IMG/VR virus record: IMGVR_UViG_3300030430_003413
Location: 1-45,814 of that record
Source: a virus
Length of the DNA stretch: 45,814 nucleotides
Reading direction: 5' to 3' (one strand)
Below, piece after piece: positions 32,313 through 40,996 of this stretch. The notes below the pieces were generated by a model. The model was not told the origin of the DNA. It saw nothing but the letters and a program-made list of their open reading frames with translations, and ran no database searches. Each line of letters begins with the position of its first letter. Within the stretch, counting starts at the first letter, position 1. The position numbers and the translations under genes were made by a program.

Positions 32313-34475
32313 TTATTGGTAAAATGCTAGGTTTTTAATTCTATCGATTTGATTGTCGTAAGCCTGTTCTTCTTCTGAGAAAAAGTCTTCTAGTTGCATA
32401 CCGGCAAGTTCTATGGCGTCTTGTAGGGTGTATTCTTTATCTCCAACCTTGAATTTATCGCCTGCCTTCATTCCGGCCGCCTTTGCTTTTCTTACTGCGA
32501 ATGCAAATTCGTTGCCTTCTTTTTTCATTTCTTCTTTTTCTTTTTTCTCATCTGAGCTGTGTCCAATGTGTTTGTGTACAACATTGTCTAGCTCTTTGTG
32601 AAACTTGTCAATAGCTTTGTCACTCATCTGCTCATCAGTCTTGTCGACATATCTGTCGTCACCTGCCTGCATTCTTTTAAATGCAAGTGTGTTCATTTTT
32701 TTATCTGCTGGTGTAACAGCTAGTTTTTTAGTTGCGTTTTCTTTATCTTTTTTTTCTATCTCAGGGTCTTGCTTTGGTTCGGTTGCATACTCTCTTAATT
32801 TGTCAAAATTCTGACTCAAATATTGTTTTGCCGCATCATAATCTTTTGATTTGAAAGCTGACTTACTGTCTTTATCTAAAACATCGTATATCATCTTGCC
32901 ATCTTGGTCGTCTCTGTACATTGACACGTAAGGCTTGATTGTTGCTTCGCCAACACTATCAACCCAACCTTCAAATGCTTCCGTTTCTTTGGCCTTGCCT
33001 TTTAGGTCTTTCTTCGGTGCGAATGCTCCTGGCTCCATTCTAACTTCTTTTTCGTATCCTGGATCCTTCTGCATTTTCTTATAGTCGTCTATGTATCTTT
33101 TCGCCAACTGTATTGCAATTTTTTTGTTCTTCATATAGTCTGGGGTTGGTTTGAAGGTTGCAGATTTCTCCTGTTCCATTTCGTCTGCCACTCTCGAAGC
33201 AAAGTTAGCCACTCTGTCTTCTTCACCTGACTTTGTAAGCAATCTTGACGCTATGTCAGAAAGTATTGAACTTAACATAGTGTTCTTATCTGTAAATTTT
33301 GTTACTTTCAACATTTTATCTGCACTGTCATCTTTTCTTAAAACTAATTTTTTGTCAGGATCTGTTAGGAAACTTTGTACGATTGGTGCGTGGTCCACCG
33401 GTGGTTCTATTGGTGCATCGATTGGCTCTGCATCTGGCTCAAGTTCGTTAACTTGTTCTTCTTCTTTAGGTGCATTTTCTAGTTCACTCATAATCTTGTG
33501 AATTAATGGCAATGCTTCCTCAACTCTGCTATCAAAGTTTTTCATTGTGAACTTGTCTTTGTATGAATTTGCAGTTTCATCATCGAGGACAACTTCTTCT
33601 GCTGTTTTAAAATTTTTACTTGCGTTCTCATAGTGCTTTTGTTTTGACAAGTTTCTCATGTATTCTCTTAAATTTTCTAATTTAAGTTTTGTTTGTTGTA
33701 TGATGTCGCCTGCGTTATCGTTAAGTTGATCTTTGTTGGAAACATATCTAGAGAATGAATTTAATTTTGCTATGTCTTCTGAAGTCTTTATAATGTGTTC
33801 TCCAAACTCATCATGTGGTCTTCCACCGTTAGCAACGTGTCTTGTCATTGCTCTAGCACCTGCGAGGTGAGTCATTGGATACTTAAATCTCTCACCATCT
33901 TCATTTTCGATGTATAGTGATTGTATCTGTCTTGATCTTGCACCCGGTACAGTTTCGTCAACTGAGCCAGAATGTCTGATTATTAATTTTGTTTTGTCTA
34001 GGTTCTCATATGAACGTTTGGCTGTGCCTGTTAGACCTTCGTTCACACCTGCTAGTTTAGTAATTCTTGATAGTTCTTCTGACATTTCGTCAGTATTTAC
34101 CGTTTTGTTCGTATCTGCAAGATTTTGATAATCCTGCTTCGTTAGGTTCGATTTCGTGATGTCTCTCACGTCAAATCTTAGTTGGTGTTCTACTGCAAAG
34201 TCTTTTAATTCTTTTAAAAATGCATACCATTCATCCTTGCTGTCTTCGTCAATTTTATTGACTAGATCTCTGTTATAGTACACTTTCATATTCTCACCGT
34301 CTGCGAGACTAATGCTTACGGAACCAAAAGTGTCAGCATCTTCCTGAAATTCAAACTCAAAAAATACAGCACTTCCTGGGTCTGCCGTTGCCGCACCGTT
34401 TACGTCTCCGAGTCTGATATTTGAGAACTGTGATCTTATCTTGTTGAACAGATCTTGTGAATTTTTTGGGTTCAT
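32313..34475 (-). CDS. Unknown 720-aa charged protein between terminase and gp32
   Basis: Not assigned. The N-terminal ~110 residues (LFNKIRSQFSNIRLGDVNGA, then FFEFEFQEDADTFGSVSIS) look beta-rich. The centre contains RSYENLDKTKLIIRHSGSVD and TVPGARSRQIQSLYIENED. The second half is long, charged and helical (Lys/Asp/Glu-rich), ending DFFSEEEQAYDNQIDRIK. No ATPase or nuclease motif is visible. A late-type AATAAATA 6 nt upstream and coupling to the terminase stop suggest a virion or packaging-related protein. I recall similar open frames in marine viral sequences without a function. Confidence 0.7.
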   Translation of the reverse strand: MNPKNSQDLFNKIRSQFSNIRLGDVNGAATADPGSAVFFEFEFQEDADTFGSVSISLADGENMKVYYNRDLVNKIDEDSKDEWYAFLKELKDFAVEHQLRFDVRDITKSNLTKQDYQNLADTNKTVNTDEMSEELSRITKLAGVNEGLTGTAKRSYENLDKTKLIIRHSGSVDETVPGARSRQIQSLYIENEDGERFKYPMTHLAGARAMTRHVANGGRPHDEFGEHIIKTSEDIAKLNSFSRYVSNKDQLNDNAGDIIQQTKLKLENLREYMRNLSKQKHYENASKNFKTAEEVVLDDETANSYKDKFTMKNFDSRVEEALPLIHKIMSELENAPKEEEQVNELEPDAEPIDAPIEPPVDHAPIVQSFLTDPDKKLVLRKDDSADKMLKVTKFTDKNTMLSSILSDIASRLLTKSGEEDRVANFASRVADEMEQEKSATFKPTPDYMKNKKIAIQLAKRYIDDYKKMQKDPGYEKEVRMEPGAFAPKKDLKGKAKETEAFEGWVDSVGEATIKPYVSMYRDDQDGKMIYDVLDKDSKSAFKSKDYDAAKQYLSQNFDKLREYATEPKQDPEIEKKDKENATKKLAVTPADKKMNTLAFKRMQAGDDRYVDKTDEQMSDKAIDKFHKELDNVVHKHIGHSSDEKKEKEEMKKEGNEFAFAVRKAKAAGMKAGDKFKVGDKEYTLQDAIELAGMQLEDFFSEEEQAYDNQIDRIKNLAFYQ

Positions 34476-34481
34476 ATAGTG

Positions 34482-34489
34482 TATTTATT
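34482..34489 (-). promoter_or_regulatory. Late-type AATAAATA box 6 nt before the 720-aa gene
   Basis: The minus strand reads GGT TAA (terminase stop) running directly into TAAATA, then CACTAT and ATG. The box overlaps the upstream stop codon. No Shine-Dalgarno is present. The spacing implies a transcript starting at or next to the ATG. Confidence 0.5.
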
Positions 34490-36080
34490 AACCTGTAAAC
34501 GATCCAAAGATCGGCATTGGAGTGATTTGGCTGGTCCTGTCTGTCCATTTTTCAAATATTTTAGGGTCAAAATCAGCTAATACTTTCATCATACGAGTCA
34601 TAAGCAGACATGCACTGACAAGGTCATCATGCTGTCCAGGTTTAGCATTATAGCTCATGCCAGATGCCACAAAATCCTTTAGCTCGGAAATTAAAAGCTG
34701 TGAATTGATCTTCATCTTATCATTTTCAACAAGTTCTTTAAATTTTGTGCAGGCATCTATTTTGTGTTTTGCAGTTGTATTAAAGCCTCTCCTAAACTTA
34801 CGTCTGTGTCCTTTTCTTATTGGTTCTGAAAGAAACATTCCCATAATGTTTTCTTCACCTATGTCCATCACACGCATAAGTGCGGCCTCTCCTATTGAAT
34901 TATTTTCCATTGAATAGAATATCTGCGGAGTAGCCGATGCATCTTTTTCCATGATTGTATCATGTATGTGTTTGTTTATTCCTTGCAAGATCCTTACTTG
35001 CTGATTCATTGGTGTTTGATTATGTTGCCATTCTGCTACCTGTTCAAACGTAGGTAATTCAAAAACTTGTATTGCCGCAAAATCTCCACCAGTGCCCATG
35101 CTTGGATCTAAGCTAGTAAGGTATGTGTTGCCAGGAGTTGGACGTTTGAACCAACGCACCTGTCCTGTGGTTTCGATAGGAGCGGTGCCTTCCATATCTG
35201 CGAGGACTAAACTTGATATAAGTGTTTCATCAAAGATCAAGAATTCACACTCGTGTTCCCGTCTAAATCTTTCTTCGCCTATTCTGGCCCTTTCTGCTTC
35301 AGCCCATGCATTGTCACGTTCTGGATGTTCGTTCCAGTGGGCCTTCATTGCATAGAAGCCGTTGGTGCCTACTATCTTGTCATTTCCGTATTCATCAAAT
35401 CTTTTGTTGGCCTCTTTCCATATCATTGCAAACTGATCTTCGTCACTGTTTGGGGTGGAAGTAATCAAGCATTTTCCACCTGTACTCAATGTTGGTGATA
35501 GTGATGTCCAGAATTCTTTGGCTTTTTCTGGTGGTTGTACGAATGCAAACTCATCACAATATATCAACGTAAGTGACATTCCCCGTCCAGTATTCTCAGT
35601 AGTGGTGGTTGCCATTATCTTTGATCCGTTGTCAAATTCAATGCTGTTTCTATTATATTGGGTAACACCTGCTTTGATCCAACTAGGCAACATCTCATAC
35701 GCATAACGCACCCTTGACATGATGTCTGATGCACCTGCATATTTGTGAGCCGCAATTAGTATCTGTGAATCTGGTTTAAACATTGCATACCAAATAAGAT
35801 AACCTGATGCACAGGTAGTCTTTCCAGTCTGTCGAGGTAGCATTGATATTGAGAATCTGTGATTGTTGTAAGCATCTATCAATCTTTCTTGATAAGGATA
35901 AGGCTGAAATTTCATCTCGCCTTTAGTTGGATGCTGGATCTTCATGAAAGTTTTCATAAAGAATAATGGACCTGTTTTTTCGTCCATACACTTTTCAAGC
36001 AGTTCAACTTGATCTTTTGTGTATTTGTGTTTCTTGTGCGCCTTTTTAATTTGATCGCTATCTAATGATACATACGCCAT
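34488..36080 (-). CDS. 17: Terminase large subunit, T4 gp17-like
   Basis: This is a 530-aa protein; T4 gp17 is 610. The ATPase domain has Walker A PRQTGKTT (82-89), Walker B LIYCDE (172-177) and the coupling motif TSTP (about 207-210). The nuclease domain starts at SLDPSMGTGGDFAAI (about 324-338, first catalytic Asp), with the later acidic residues in the C-terminal third (GQHDDLVSA). It translocates DNA into the prohead and cuts the concatemer. A TAAATA box lies 7 nt before the ATG. Confidence 0.93.
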   Translation of the reverse strand: MAYVSLDSDQIKKAHKKHKYTKDQVELLEKCMDEKTGPLFFMKTFMKIQHPTKGEMKFQPYPYQERLIDAYNNHRFSISMLPRQTGKTTCASGYLIWYAMFKPDSQILIAAHKYAGASDIMSRVRYAYEMLPSWIKAGVTQYNRNSIEFDNGSKIMATTTTENTGRGMSLTLIYCDEFAFVQPPEKAKEFWTSLSPTLSTGGKCLITSTPNSDEDQFAMIWKEANKRFDEYGNDKIVGTNGFYAMKAHWNEHPERDNAWAEAERARIGEERFRREHECEFLIFDETLISSLVLADMEGTAPIETTGQVRWFKRPTPGNTYLTSLDPSMGTGGDFAAIQVFELPTFEQVAEWQHNQTPMNQQVRILQGINKHIHDTIMEKDASATPQIFYSMENNSIGEAALMRVMDIGEENIMGMFLSEPIRKGHRRKFRRGFNTTAKHKIDACTKFKELVENDKMKINSQLLISELKDFVASGMSYNAKPGQHDDLVSACLLMTRMMKVLADFDPKIFEKWTDRTSQITPMPIFGSFTG

Positions 36081-36087
36081 AGTGTAG

Positions 36088-36093
36088 TATTTA
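36088..36093 (-). promoter_or_regulatory. TAAATA late-type box before gene 17
   Basis: The minus strand reads TTAAATACT, then ACACT and ATG at 36080. TAAATACT matches the extended T4 late promoter (TATAAATACT) at eight of ten positions when the preceding GT is counted as mismatched. There are seven bases from the TAAATA core to the ATG and no Shine-Dalgarno. Confidence 0.45.
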
Positions 36094-36119
36094 ACGCTGT
36101 GATTTTGCTTAGAAAAGTA

Positions 36120-36935
36120 TTACTTTGCTTCTTTTTCTTTAGCTTCTTTGTCTTTGGCCGCTTTTTTCATTGGCTCTGTCTTATCGCCGTCTTTGTCTAA
36201 GTCAATGTAATCAGGCTTTGCCGCTTCTTGATATGCCTTTTTGAATCCTTCATACTGTGCTCTTAAACTATTTGCAAGATCCTGTTCTGTAATTTTATCT
36301 TCCACAGTCATTGGGTTATCGCCTGGTTCCGCTCTAGAGAAAGAATTTTTCTGTCTGTTCAGTCCACCTGAATGTTTGTTTACTAAACTATCTACATCTT
36401 GAACTTTCTCTTCTGGTTCATTAGCAAATGTTTCTTCTTGCTTTTCCATGTCAGGCTTCATCATCATGTTTCTCATCTTAGCCATTTGCATTGTGCCCAT
36501 GGAATCGTCTCCGTGATCCATGTCCTGTTTGGGTTCCATGCCCATCATCTTTGCGTCTACAGGTTGTAGTCCAGCCATTTTTAAAATTTGCATTAACATT
36601 CCTGCTTCCTCCGGTGAGTCAGTAGTAATATGCATATCTTCTTTCATAGTCTCTTTGCCTTTTTTCATGTCTTTACCTTCCATGGAATCTGGTCTATCAT
36701 CGTCATCGTCTTCTGATCCCATGATTGAATTGTAGAAACCTCTTAGGCTCTCTCCATGTTTTTTAATAAATTCTTCCCTGGACATCTTTTCTGCTTCGCT
36801 GTGCAGATAGTCTTTCATTTTGCCTTCGTCAACTTTAGGATTAGTTCTCTCAACATTTTCCACAGCATCTTTGACCACTTCAGGTTTTGTTTCTGCAATT
36901 TCTTTAAGTTTTTTTAATACGTCAATCATTTCCAT
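36120..36935 (-). CDS. Met-rich acidic protein with Asp-rich C-terminal motif, 271 aa
   Basis: Unusual composition: many Met, Lys, Glu and Asp, including a run of Met-rich segments (AGMLMQILKMAG, KMRNMMMKPDMEKQEE) and an acidic patch (EDDDDD). The C-terminus PDYIDLDKDGDKTEPMKKAA has a D-x-D-x-D-G calcium-loop-like motif and then a Lys/Glu-rich tail. The protein is largely disordered or coiled. It lies between the small and large terminase genes. A scaffold or packaging accessory role is possible but not shown. The Shine-Dalgarno-like GGAAGGGA precedes the ATG. Confidence 0.65.
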   Translation of the reverse strand: MEMIDVLKKLKEIAETKPEVVKDAVENVERTNPKVDEGKMKDYLHSEAEKMSREEFIKKHGESLRGFYNSIMGSEDDDDDRPDSMEGKDMKKGKETMKEDMHITTDSPEEAGMLMQILKMAGLQPVDAKMMGMEPKQDMDHGDDSMGTMQMAKMRNMMMKPDMEKQEETFANEPEEKVQDVDSLVNKHSGGLNRQKNSFSRAEPGDNPMTVEDKITEQDLANSLRAQYEGFKKAYQEAAKPDYIDLDKDGDKTEPMKKAAKDKEAKEKEAK

Positions 36936-36938
36936 AGT

Positions 36939-37532
36939 TTATTCCCTTCCAGGACCTGTGTGAATTGGTGATCCTGCTGTTTTGTCGTCTTCGTTTGGCA
37001 TCATGCCTTTTGTTTCATTGTCTTTGCCTTTTTCAACTGTGTATTTGCTTTCTCTATCTTTTAGTAATTCTTTTAAAAGACTCATGTTAGCTTCTTTTGA
37101 ATGAAAATCTTCTGGTTTAATTTTTGCGTGATCTGAATATTCTATGTCTTGTAATTTAGTTTTGTATTCTGATGTTTTAGCAGTCTCCATGTCTGCTTGA
37201 TACTGTTCTGTTGGTTCTCCTGGCTTTCTTACTACAATGTGAGTAGCAGGTATTCTTAAAATATCTGAAAGATATTCATGCATTACCCTTGGTGATTCAG
37301 GATAGTTTGTTGTCACATCAAATATTGTTACTTGTTCGTTGCTTAAGGCAGGAAAATCCAATGGCAAACTTTGAATTGGTGTGGTTTTGCCTGCTGACAT
37401 CTTAGCTAGGTCAAATTTTTGTAGTGCTGTTTCCAAAGCATTTTTGTCTATGTCTTTAGGTGCGCCTGCTACCTTAATTTTATAGTCATATGACTTTACT
37501 GCTTCGGTTAGATAGTCCTTAAACGTGCTCAT
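36939..37532 (-). CDS. Unknown 197-aa protein in the packaging block
   Basis: I start it at the ATG at 37532 (MSTFKDYLTEAVKSYDYKIK); a TTG two codons upstream is the only extension. The N-terminal ~110 residues look like an alpha/beta domain (YDYKIKVAGAPKDIDKNALE, then QVTIFDVTTNYPESP), and the C-terminus is charged and probably disordered. No known motif is seen. A TAAATA box overlapping the gp16 stop codon lies 6 nt before the ATG. It sits between gp16 and the Met-rich protein. Confidence 0.7.
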   Translation of the reverse strand: MSTFKDYLTEAVKSYDYKIKVAGAPKDIDKNALETALQKFDLAKMSAGKTTPIQSLPLDFPALSNEQVTIFDVTTNYPESPRVMHEYLSDILRIPATHIVVRKPGEPTEQYQADMETAKTSEYKTKLQDIEYSDHAKIKPEDFHSKEANMSLLKELLKDRESKYTVEKGKDNETKGMMPNEDDKTAGSPIHTGPGRE

Positions 37533-37538
37533 ATGCAA

Positions 37539-37544
37539 TATTTA
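37539..37544 (-). promoter_or_regulatory. TAAATA box overlapping the gp16 stop, 6 nt before the next ATG
   Basis: The minus strand reads GAC TAA (gp16 stop) continuing as TAAATA, then TTGCAT and ATG at 37532. The stop codon is the first half of the box. The same arrangement occurs at the gp4/gp16 and gp17/720-aa junctions. Confidence 0.45.
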
Positions 37545-38069
37545 GTCTTTTTTCAGCAGTTTCTTCATTAATTCATTACGGTCAGATATTACAAATCCGT
37601 CACTTTCTTCTATTGGTCCACCGTCCTTATTACCCTGGTCGATCTTCTGCTTTTTAAGTTGTAATTCCACCATTTTTAACTTCTTATCTATTTTTGAGCC
37701 CTTTGCATCTATGGCATTACGTAACATTGTACTTGCAACTTCAAATATACGTCCTGAGTATCTTGAGTCAACGTTCATACCAAGATCCATGAGATTTTTA
37801 TAACTTTCTTCTGCTTCCACAGCCAGTTTATCAAGTTCAAGGTCTGACAGTTCGCCTAGTCCTTTTACTTGCGGCAGAGCAGATGAAATTTTATCAAATT
37901 CTGCGTAGCTTTTTTGTAAATTTGCCTGTGTCTGCGGGTCAAGATTTTTTGAAGAAGCATTGTGTCCGTTAGCCTCTTTGAGTTTTTTGTCTTTTTCTTT
38001 TTTATCTACTTCTTTGAAGGCTTCTTTAACATTTGGTAAATTAAGTATATCTTCCAATTTCTTTGTCAT
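37542..38069 (-). CDS. 16: Terminase small subunit, T4 gp16-like
   Basis: This is a 175-aa, mainly helical protein. The central LMDLGMNVDSRYSGRIFEVA, then STMLRNAIDAKGSKIDKKLK and MVELQLKK correspond to the long coiled-coil hairpin of T4-type small terminases. Charged N- and C-terminal tails flank it. gp16 forms rings that recognise DNA and regulate gp17. T4 gp16 is 164 aa. Its place beside gp4 and upstream of gp17 supports the call, although two unknown genes separate it from gp17. Confidence 0.82.
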   Translation of the reverse strand: MTKKLEDILNLPNVKEAFKEVDKKEKDKKLKEANGHNASSKNLDPQTQANLQKSYAEFDKISSALPQVKGLGELSDLELDKLAVEAEESYKNLMDLGMNVDSRYSGRIFEVASTMLRNAIDAKGSKIDKKLKMVELQLKKQKIDQGNKDGGPIEESDGFVISDRNELMKKLLKKD

Positions 38070-38074
38070 GTTCG

Positions 38075-38080
38075 TATTTA
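38075..38080 (-). promoter_or_regulatory. TAAATA box overlapping the gp4 stop, 5 nt before gene 16
   Basis: The minus strand reads AAG TAA (gp4 stop) continuing as TAAATA, then CGAAC and ATG at 38069. There is no Shine-Dalgarno. The stop codon again forms the first half of the box. Confidence 0.45.
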
Positions 38081-38518
38081 CTTACGTTTGCCATTGTGAA
38101 ACAACTGTTCTTCTGACACTACCCTAAATTTTATTTTTCTTTGTTTAGCATAGGCAGAAGCGGCTTCCCACTTTGCCATATTAATCACCACCTGTTTTTT
38201 TTTGGCTGTACTTTTTCCTGCGTATTCCATAGTGGTCTGTGATGCCGGCTTTACTTCGACCATTTCTGCATGTTTCTTTCCATTTTTATCTTGGTAAATT
38301 ATGAAAAAGTCAGGAACATAAACAGTGTATTTTCCTGTGAAAGGATGTCTATAAGGAATTTTTATCGATTCAGAGGCCCACTGGTACACATTAGGATGTT
38401 CATCGCATAGCCTCATAAATGCGTGTTCCCAACTTGACCTATAAGTCGGGGTTTTTGTCCCCACATACTTGGCTTGGTTTTTAGGAATGAACTTTCCCCT
38501 TGCAAATCTAGGCAACAT
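38078..38518 (-). CDS. 4: Head completion protein, T4 gp4-like, nuclease fold
   Basis: This is a 146-aa protein; T4 gp4 is 150. GKFIPKNQAKYVGTKTPTYR, then SSWEHAFM (E31) resemble T4 gp4 closely, and VPDFFI (D70) with VEVKP (E88, K90) completes a PD-(D/E)xK nuclease site. gp4 acts in late head maturation and attachment of tails to filled heads. Its ATG overlaps the upstream stop (TAATG). Confidence 0.85.
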   Translation of the reverse strand: MLPRFARGKFIPKNQAKYVGTKTPTYRSSWEHAFMRLCDEHPNVYQWASESIKIPYRHPFTGKYTVYVPDFFIIYQDKNGKKHAEMVEVKPASQTTMEYAGKSTAKKKQVVINMAKWEAASAYAKQRKIKFRVVSEEQLFHNGKRK

Positions 38519-38895
38519 TAGTCTATGATGTTTCTAGATACCGTCTCTTTTGTTGCCAGCGTTTTCCTAACGCCTAACCTACTTGACTTGTATCTGTTGG
38601 CATTTAATATTATTGTAATTAATTCAGATAATAAGGCCGGGTTAGCAAAGGTCAATTGATCTAATATTTCTTGCGGCTTTATGTTGTCTATTTTGGCCTG
38701 TGAAAGTATTGCATAGGCAGTTGCCTCAGCTGAACTTCTCTTGAATCCACGCTTGACAAAAAAAGCTATTGTAGCATCATACTCACCAACGTTAAACTCA
38801 AACTCTTGCTCGTAAGTATTAGTTTTTAATTTTTCTATTGTTTTATCGAGATCATCTTTCTGCTTTGGTGGTAAGTTAGTATAAACTTCAGTCAT
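38518..38895 (-). CDS. Conserved phage protein of unknown function, 125 aa
   Basis: An all-helical protein, starting MTEVYTNLPPKQKDDLDKTI. FVKRGFKRSSAEATAYAILS and a C-terminal SSRLGVRKT segment stand out; no catalytic residues are evident. It lies between the tube-like protein and gp4 with TAATG overlaps at both ends. I recall similar small proteins in the tail block of marine T4-like phages. A virion assembly role is inferred from position only. Confidence 0.65.
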   Translation of the reverse strand: MTEVYTNLPPKQKDDLDKTIEKLKTNTYEQEFEFNVGEYDATIAFFVKRGFKRSSAEATAYAILSQAKIDNIKPQEILDQLTFANPALLSELITIILNANRYKSSRLGVRKTLATKETVSRNIID

Positions 38896-40283
38896 TATAG
38901 TGTTGCTTTCTCTGTTGCAATCTCAACGTTTTGTGTTTGTCTTTCAATTTTAATGTATCCTTCTGTAACTAATTTACGGATGTCTGTTATTGCTTTGTTT
39001 GTATACACAGTTTTGATAGTGTCACTTGAGCCTGTATATTCAACATCGGATTCGGCTATGCTTAAATTTTTTCGTGATCCGATATCTTTATAGTATATGC
39101 CTGCCGCTATTTGATTTCTTATATTTTCATCATTTGATACGAGATTAAATGACTCATCCGATGTCAAAATATTGGCTGTGTCTGGATTTGCATTTGTGAC
39201 CACTGTATTATTAGACTGGTCCTTATTGTCAGCCGTGCCTTTTGCTGATGCTAAGACTGTGCCTGCAACAATAGCCGCACCAACCGAAAACTGGGCAACA
39301 GGGTTTGTTATTGTACCTGCCTGTTTACCAACTTCTAGTACACCTTTTTTTGCTATACCTTTTAATTCTTCTTTGACATCTTTTTTCTTAATTTTCTTTG
39401 CATTATTATAGGTATTGGATGCGGTTAGAATAGCACCAAGGATGTTTCCCGACTGCACATTTTTAATTACAGAACCTATGCCGTCTACAACACCACCAGG
39501 TCCAAACACACTGTTGGTTCCGCCACCTAGGACAGTCAATGGACTTGGTTCATTGTCATAGTGTATAGTTGCAAAACCTGGTATATTGTTTTTATTAACA
39601 ATACCTGATTTGTAAATTACTGTTTCGTACAGTATCTGCATTGTGTTATTCATTACTCCTGCACCGTCCGCCTGATCTAAGTTATCGTGTGAAAATGATC
39701 CTATCACAGGATTGACTAGAGTCATTGACGTGAATCTTTGTTTGTGAAGCACAAAAATTTCTATTCCTCTGATATATGGTCTTCGTCTTATCTTTGGTGT
39801 GTCTAATCCAAATTTAGTAGTTCTTCTTTTTTTGATGCCATCATAGTAGTCATCTTTAGTGTCGGAAATTGTTAGATCATTGTTCATCCCAATTGAATCC
39901 GCTATGTTATATTCATAATATTTCTTCCAAAATGCGTTTACTGTATCTGCATGGTCGTCATGGAATGTAATGTTAACAGGTTCATATGCTATCCTAGTTG
40001 TGGCATACATTTTTTTGTTATACTGAATTTTTTCTTCAACACTCAGGTCATATTTTGGTAGGTCACATGCTTTAACCAGCATGTTTAATTCTAGCCTTTC
40101 GTTTGCCGCAAATTTTGTTTGAAAAAGCTCTTCGTCTAAATTGAACACAACATGAAACAAGAACTTTTGTTTCGGCATCAGCTTGAAATTGTCGTCTAGA
40201 TACAATCGAGATGCGTGTGCGTAGTCCTTCATGCCAGGTAAGCCGTCCTGGAAACCTTGTAGTAAATTATTAATGCTTGGCAT
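38895..40283 (-). CDS. Tail tube-related structural protein (possible gp54-like tube initiator)
   Basis: This is a 462-aa protein, from the ATG at 40283 (a GTG at 40301 is unlikely because it lies in the promoter). Residues about 25-260 look like a gp19-type tube fold: KFLFHVVFNLDEEL, LVKACDLPKYDLSVEEKIQY and YEPVNITFHDDHADTVNAFW are the alternating strands seen in tube and tube-junction proteins. The remainder has a Gly-rich linker, Ala/Lys helices and a hydrophobic stretch (about 335-355). It directly follows gp19. T4 gp48/gp54 connect tube to baseplate, so a junction role fits. Confidence 0.6.
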   Translation of the reverse strand: MPSINNLLQGFQDGLPGMKDYAHASRLYLDDNFKLMPKQKFLFHVVFNLDEELFQTKFAANERLELNMLVKACDLPKYDLSVEEKIQYNKKMYATTRIAYEPVNITFHDDHADTVNAFWKKYYEYNIADSIGMNNDLTISDTKDDYYDGIKKRRTTKFGLDTPKIRRRPYIRGIEIFVLHKQRFTSMTLVNPVIGSFSHDNLDQADGAGVMNNTMQILYETVIYKSGIVNKNNIPGFATIHYDNEPSPLTVLGGGTNSVFGPGGVVDGIGSVIKNVQSGNILGAILTASNTYNNAKKIKKKDVKEELKGIAKKGVLEVGKQAGTITNPVAQFSVGAAIVAGTVLASAKGTADNKDQSNNTVVTNANPDTANILTSDESFNLVSNDENIRNQIAAGIYYKDIGSRKNLSIAESDVEYTGSSDTIKTVYTNKAITDIRKLVTEGYIKIERQTQNVEIATEKATL

Positions 40284-40288
40284 ACTCT

Positions 40289-40296
40289 TATTTATA
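40289..40296 (-). promoter_or_regulatory. Perfect late promoter element TATAAATA
   Basis: The minus strand reads TATAAATA, then AGAGT and ATG at 40283. It follows the gp19 terminator by 5 nt, so a new late transcript starts where the previous one ends. With the usual T4 distance the RNA would begin at about the ATG itself. Confidence 0.7.
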
Positions 40297-40301
40297 GTCA
40301 C

Positions 40302-40328
40302 AAAAAAAGCGCCTATAAAGACGCTTTT
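40302..40328 (-). terminator. Rho-independent terminator after gene 19
   Basis: The minus-strand RNA forms AAAAGCGUC, loop UUUAUA, GGCGCUUUU: a 9-bp stem (one G-U pair) followed by seven U. On the plus strand the G-U pair becomes a C-A mismatch, so the minus direction is favoured. It lies 32 nt after the gp19 stop. Confidence 0.85.
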
Positions 40329-40359
40329 CTTGTTATAATTGCTAACTTAATTTTGTTTA

Positions 40360-40986
40360 TTACTGTCCACCACCTGTACTTAACGTACCGATTGTTCTAG
40401 ATACCGCTGTGCCGATTCCTGTTCCTTGTGGAGTTTGGATTGCGTTGTCATATCTCACTGACATAGTAATTGTAGCCGGATCTGATGTTGCATATGCTAG
40501 TGTGTTGTAGTTAACGTTCTCAATGTAAGCACCATATAATTCAAATGTTTCTAATACATTTGGTGCACTTGCTCCGTTACCACCGTCTAGCATTTCAATT
40601 CTTGCAGTAAATTTGTAATCAATACCCGATGCCGCTGAACTTTGTTCAAAGAAATCAAATTGTTTCTGAATTTGTTCACCAACAAGTTTAGTGACAGAGT
40701 TGTTCACGTCATCTCTTAGGTTGATTGTTATTGGATCCCAAGTGTGTTTACCCGCAACATAAACTTTTGAGTTGTAAACATCTAGTGTCACGTTATCAAA
40801 AGTCAAGTTAGGTCTTGTTATATCAATAACTTGTTTTGTTAGTTCTGATCTTGGTGTTGATACTCCAAAATTTTCCAGTATCGCTCTAAAACGATATTGT
40901 AGTTTTGGCATCAACAAGCCTTGTGATGCTGAACTCTGATCGTTTGCTAAAGGTACTGTAAATTTTGATAAAGTTGATATTGCCAT
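40360..40986 (-). CDS. 19: Tail tube protein, T4 gp19-like
   Basis: This is a 208-aa protein; T4 gp19 is 163. The beta-rich pattern is typical: a long N-terminal arm, MPKLQYRFRAILENFGV, VIDITRPNLTFDNVTLDVYN, GKHTWDPITINLRDDVNN and ESVR-like strands (TITMSVRYDNA). Stacked hexamers form the inner tail tube. It directly follows the sheath gene, as in T4. The Shine-Dalgarno AGGAG lies before the ATG and a late element overlaps it. Confidence 0.88.
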   Translation of the reverse strand: MAISTLSKFTVPLANDQSSASQGLLMPKLQYRFRAILENFGVSTPRSELTKQVIDITRPNLTFDNVTLDVYNSKVYVAGKHTWDPITINLRDDVNNSVTKLVGEQIQKQFDFFEQSSAASGIDYKFTARIEMLDGGNGASAPNVLETFELYGAYIENVNYNTLAYATSDPATITMSVRYDNAIQTPQGTGIGTAVSRTIGTLSTGGGQ

Positions 40987-40996
40987 CTGTTTCTCC

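Noticed and set aside
40284-40301. GTG start at 40301 for the tube-like protein
   Set aside because: The six added codons lie inside the late promoter element and directly after the terminator. The ATG at 40283 is preferred.
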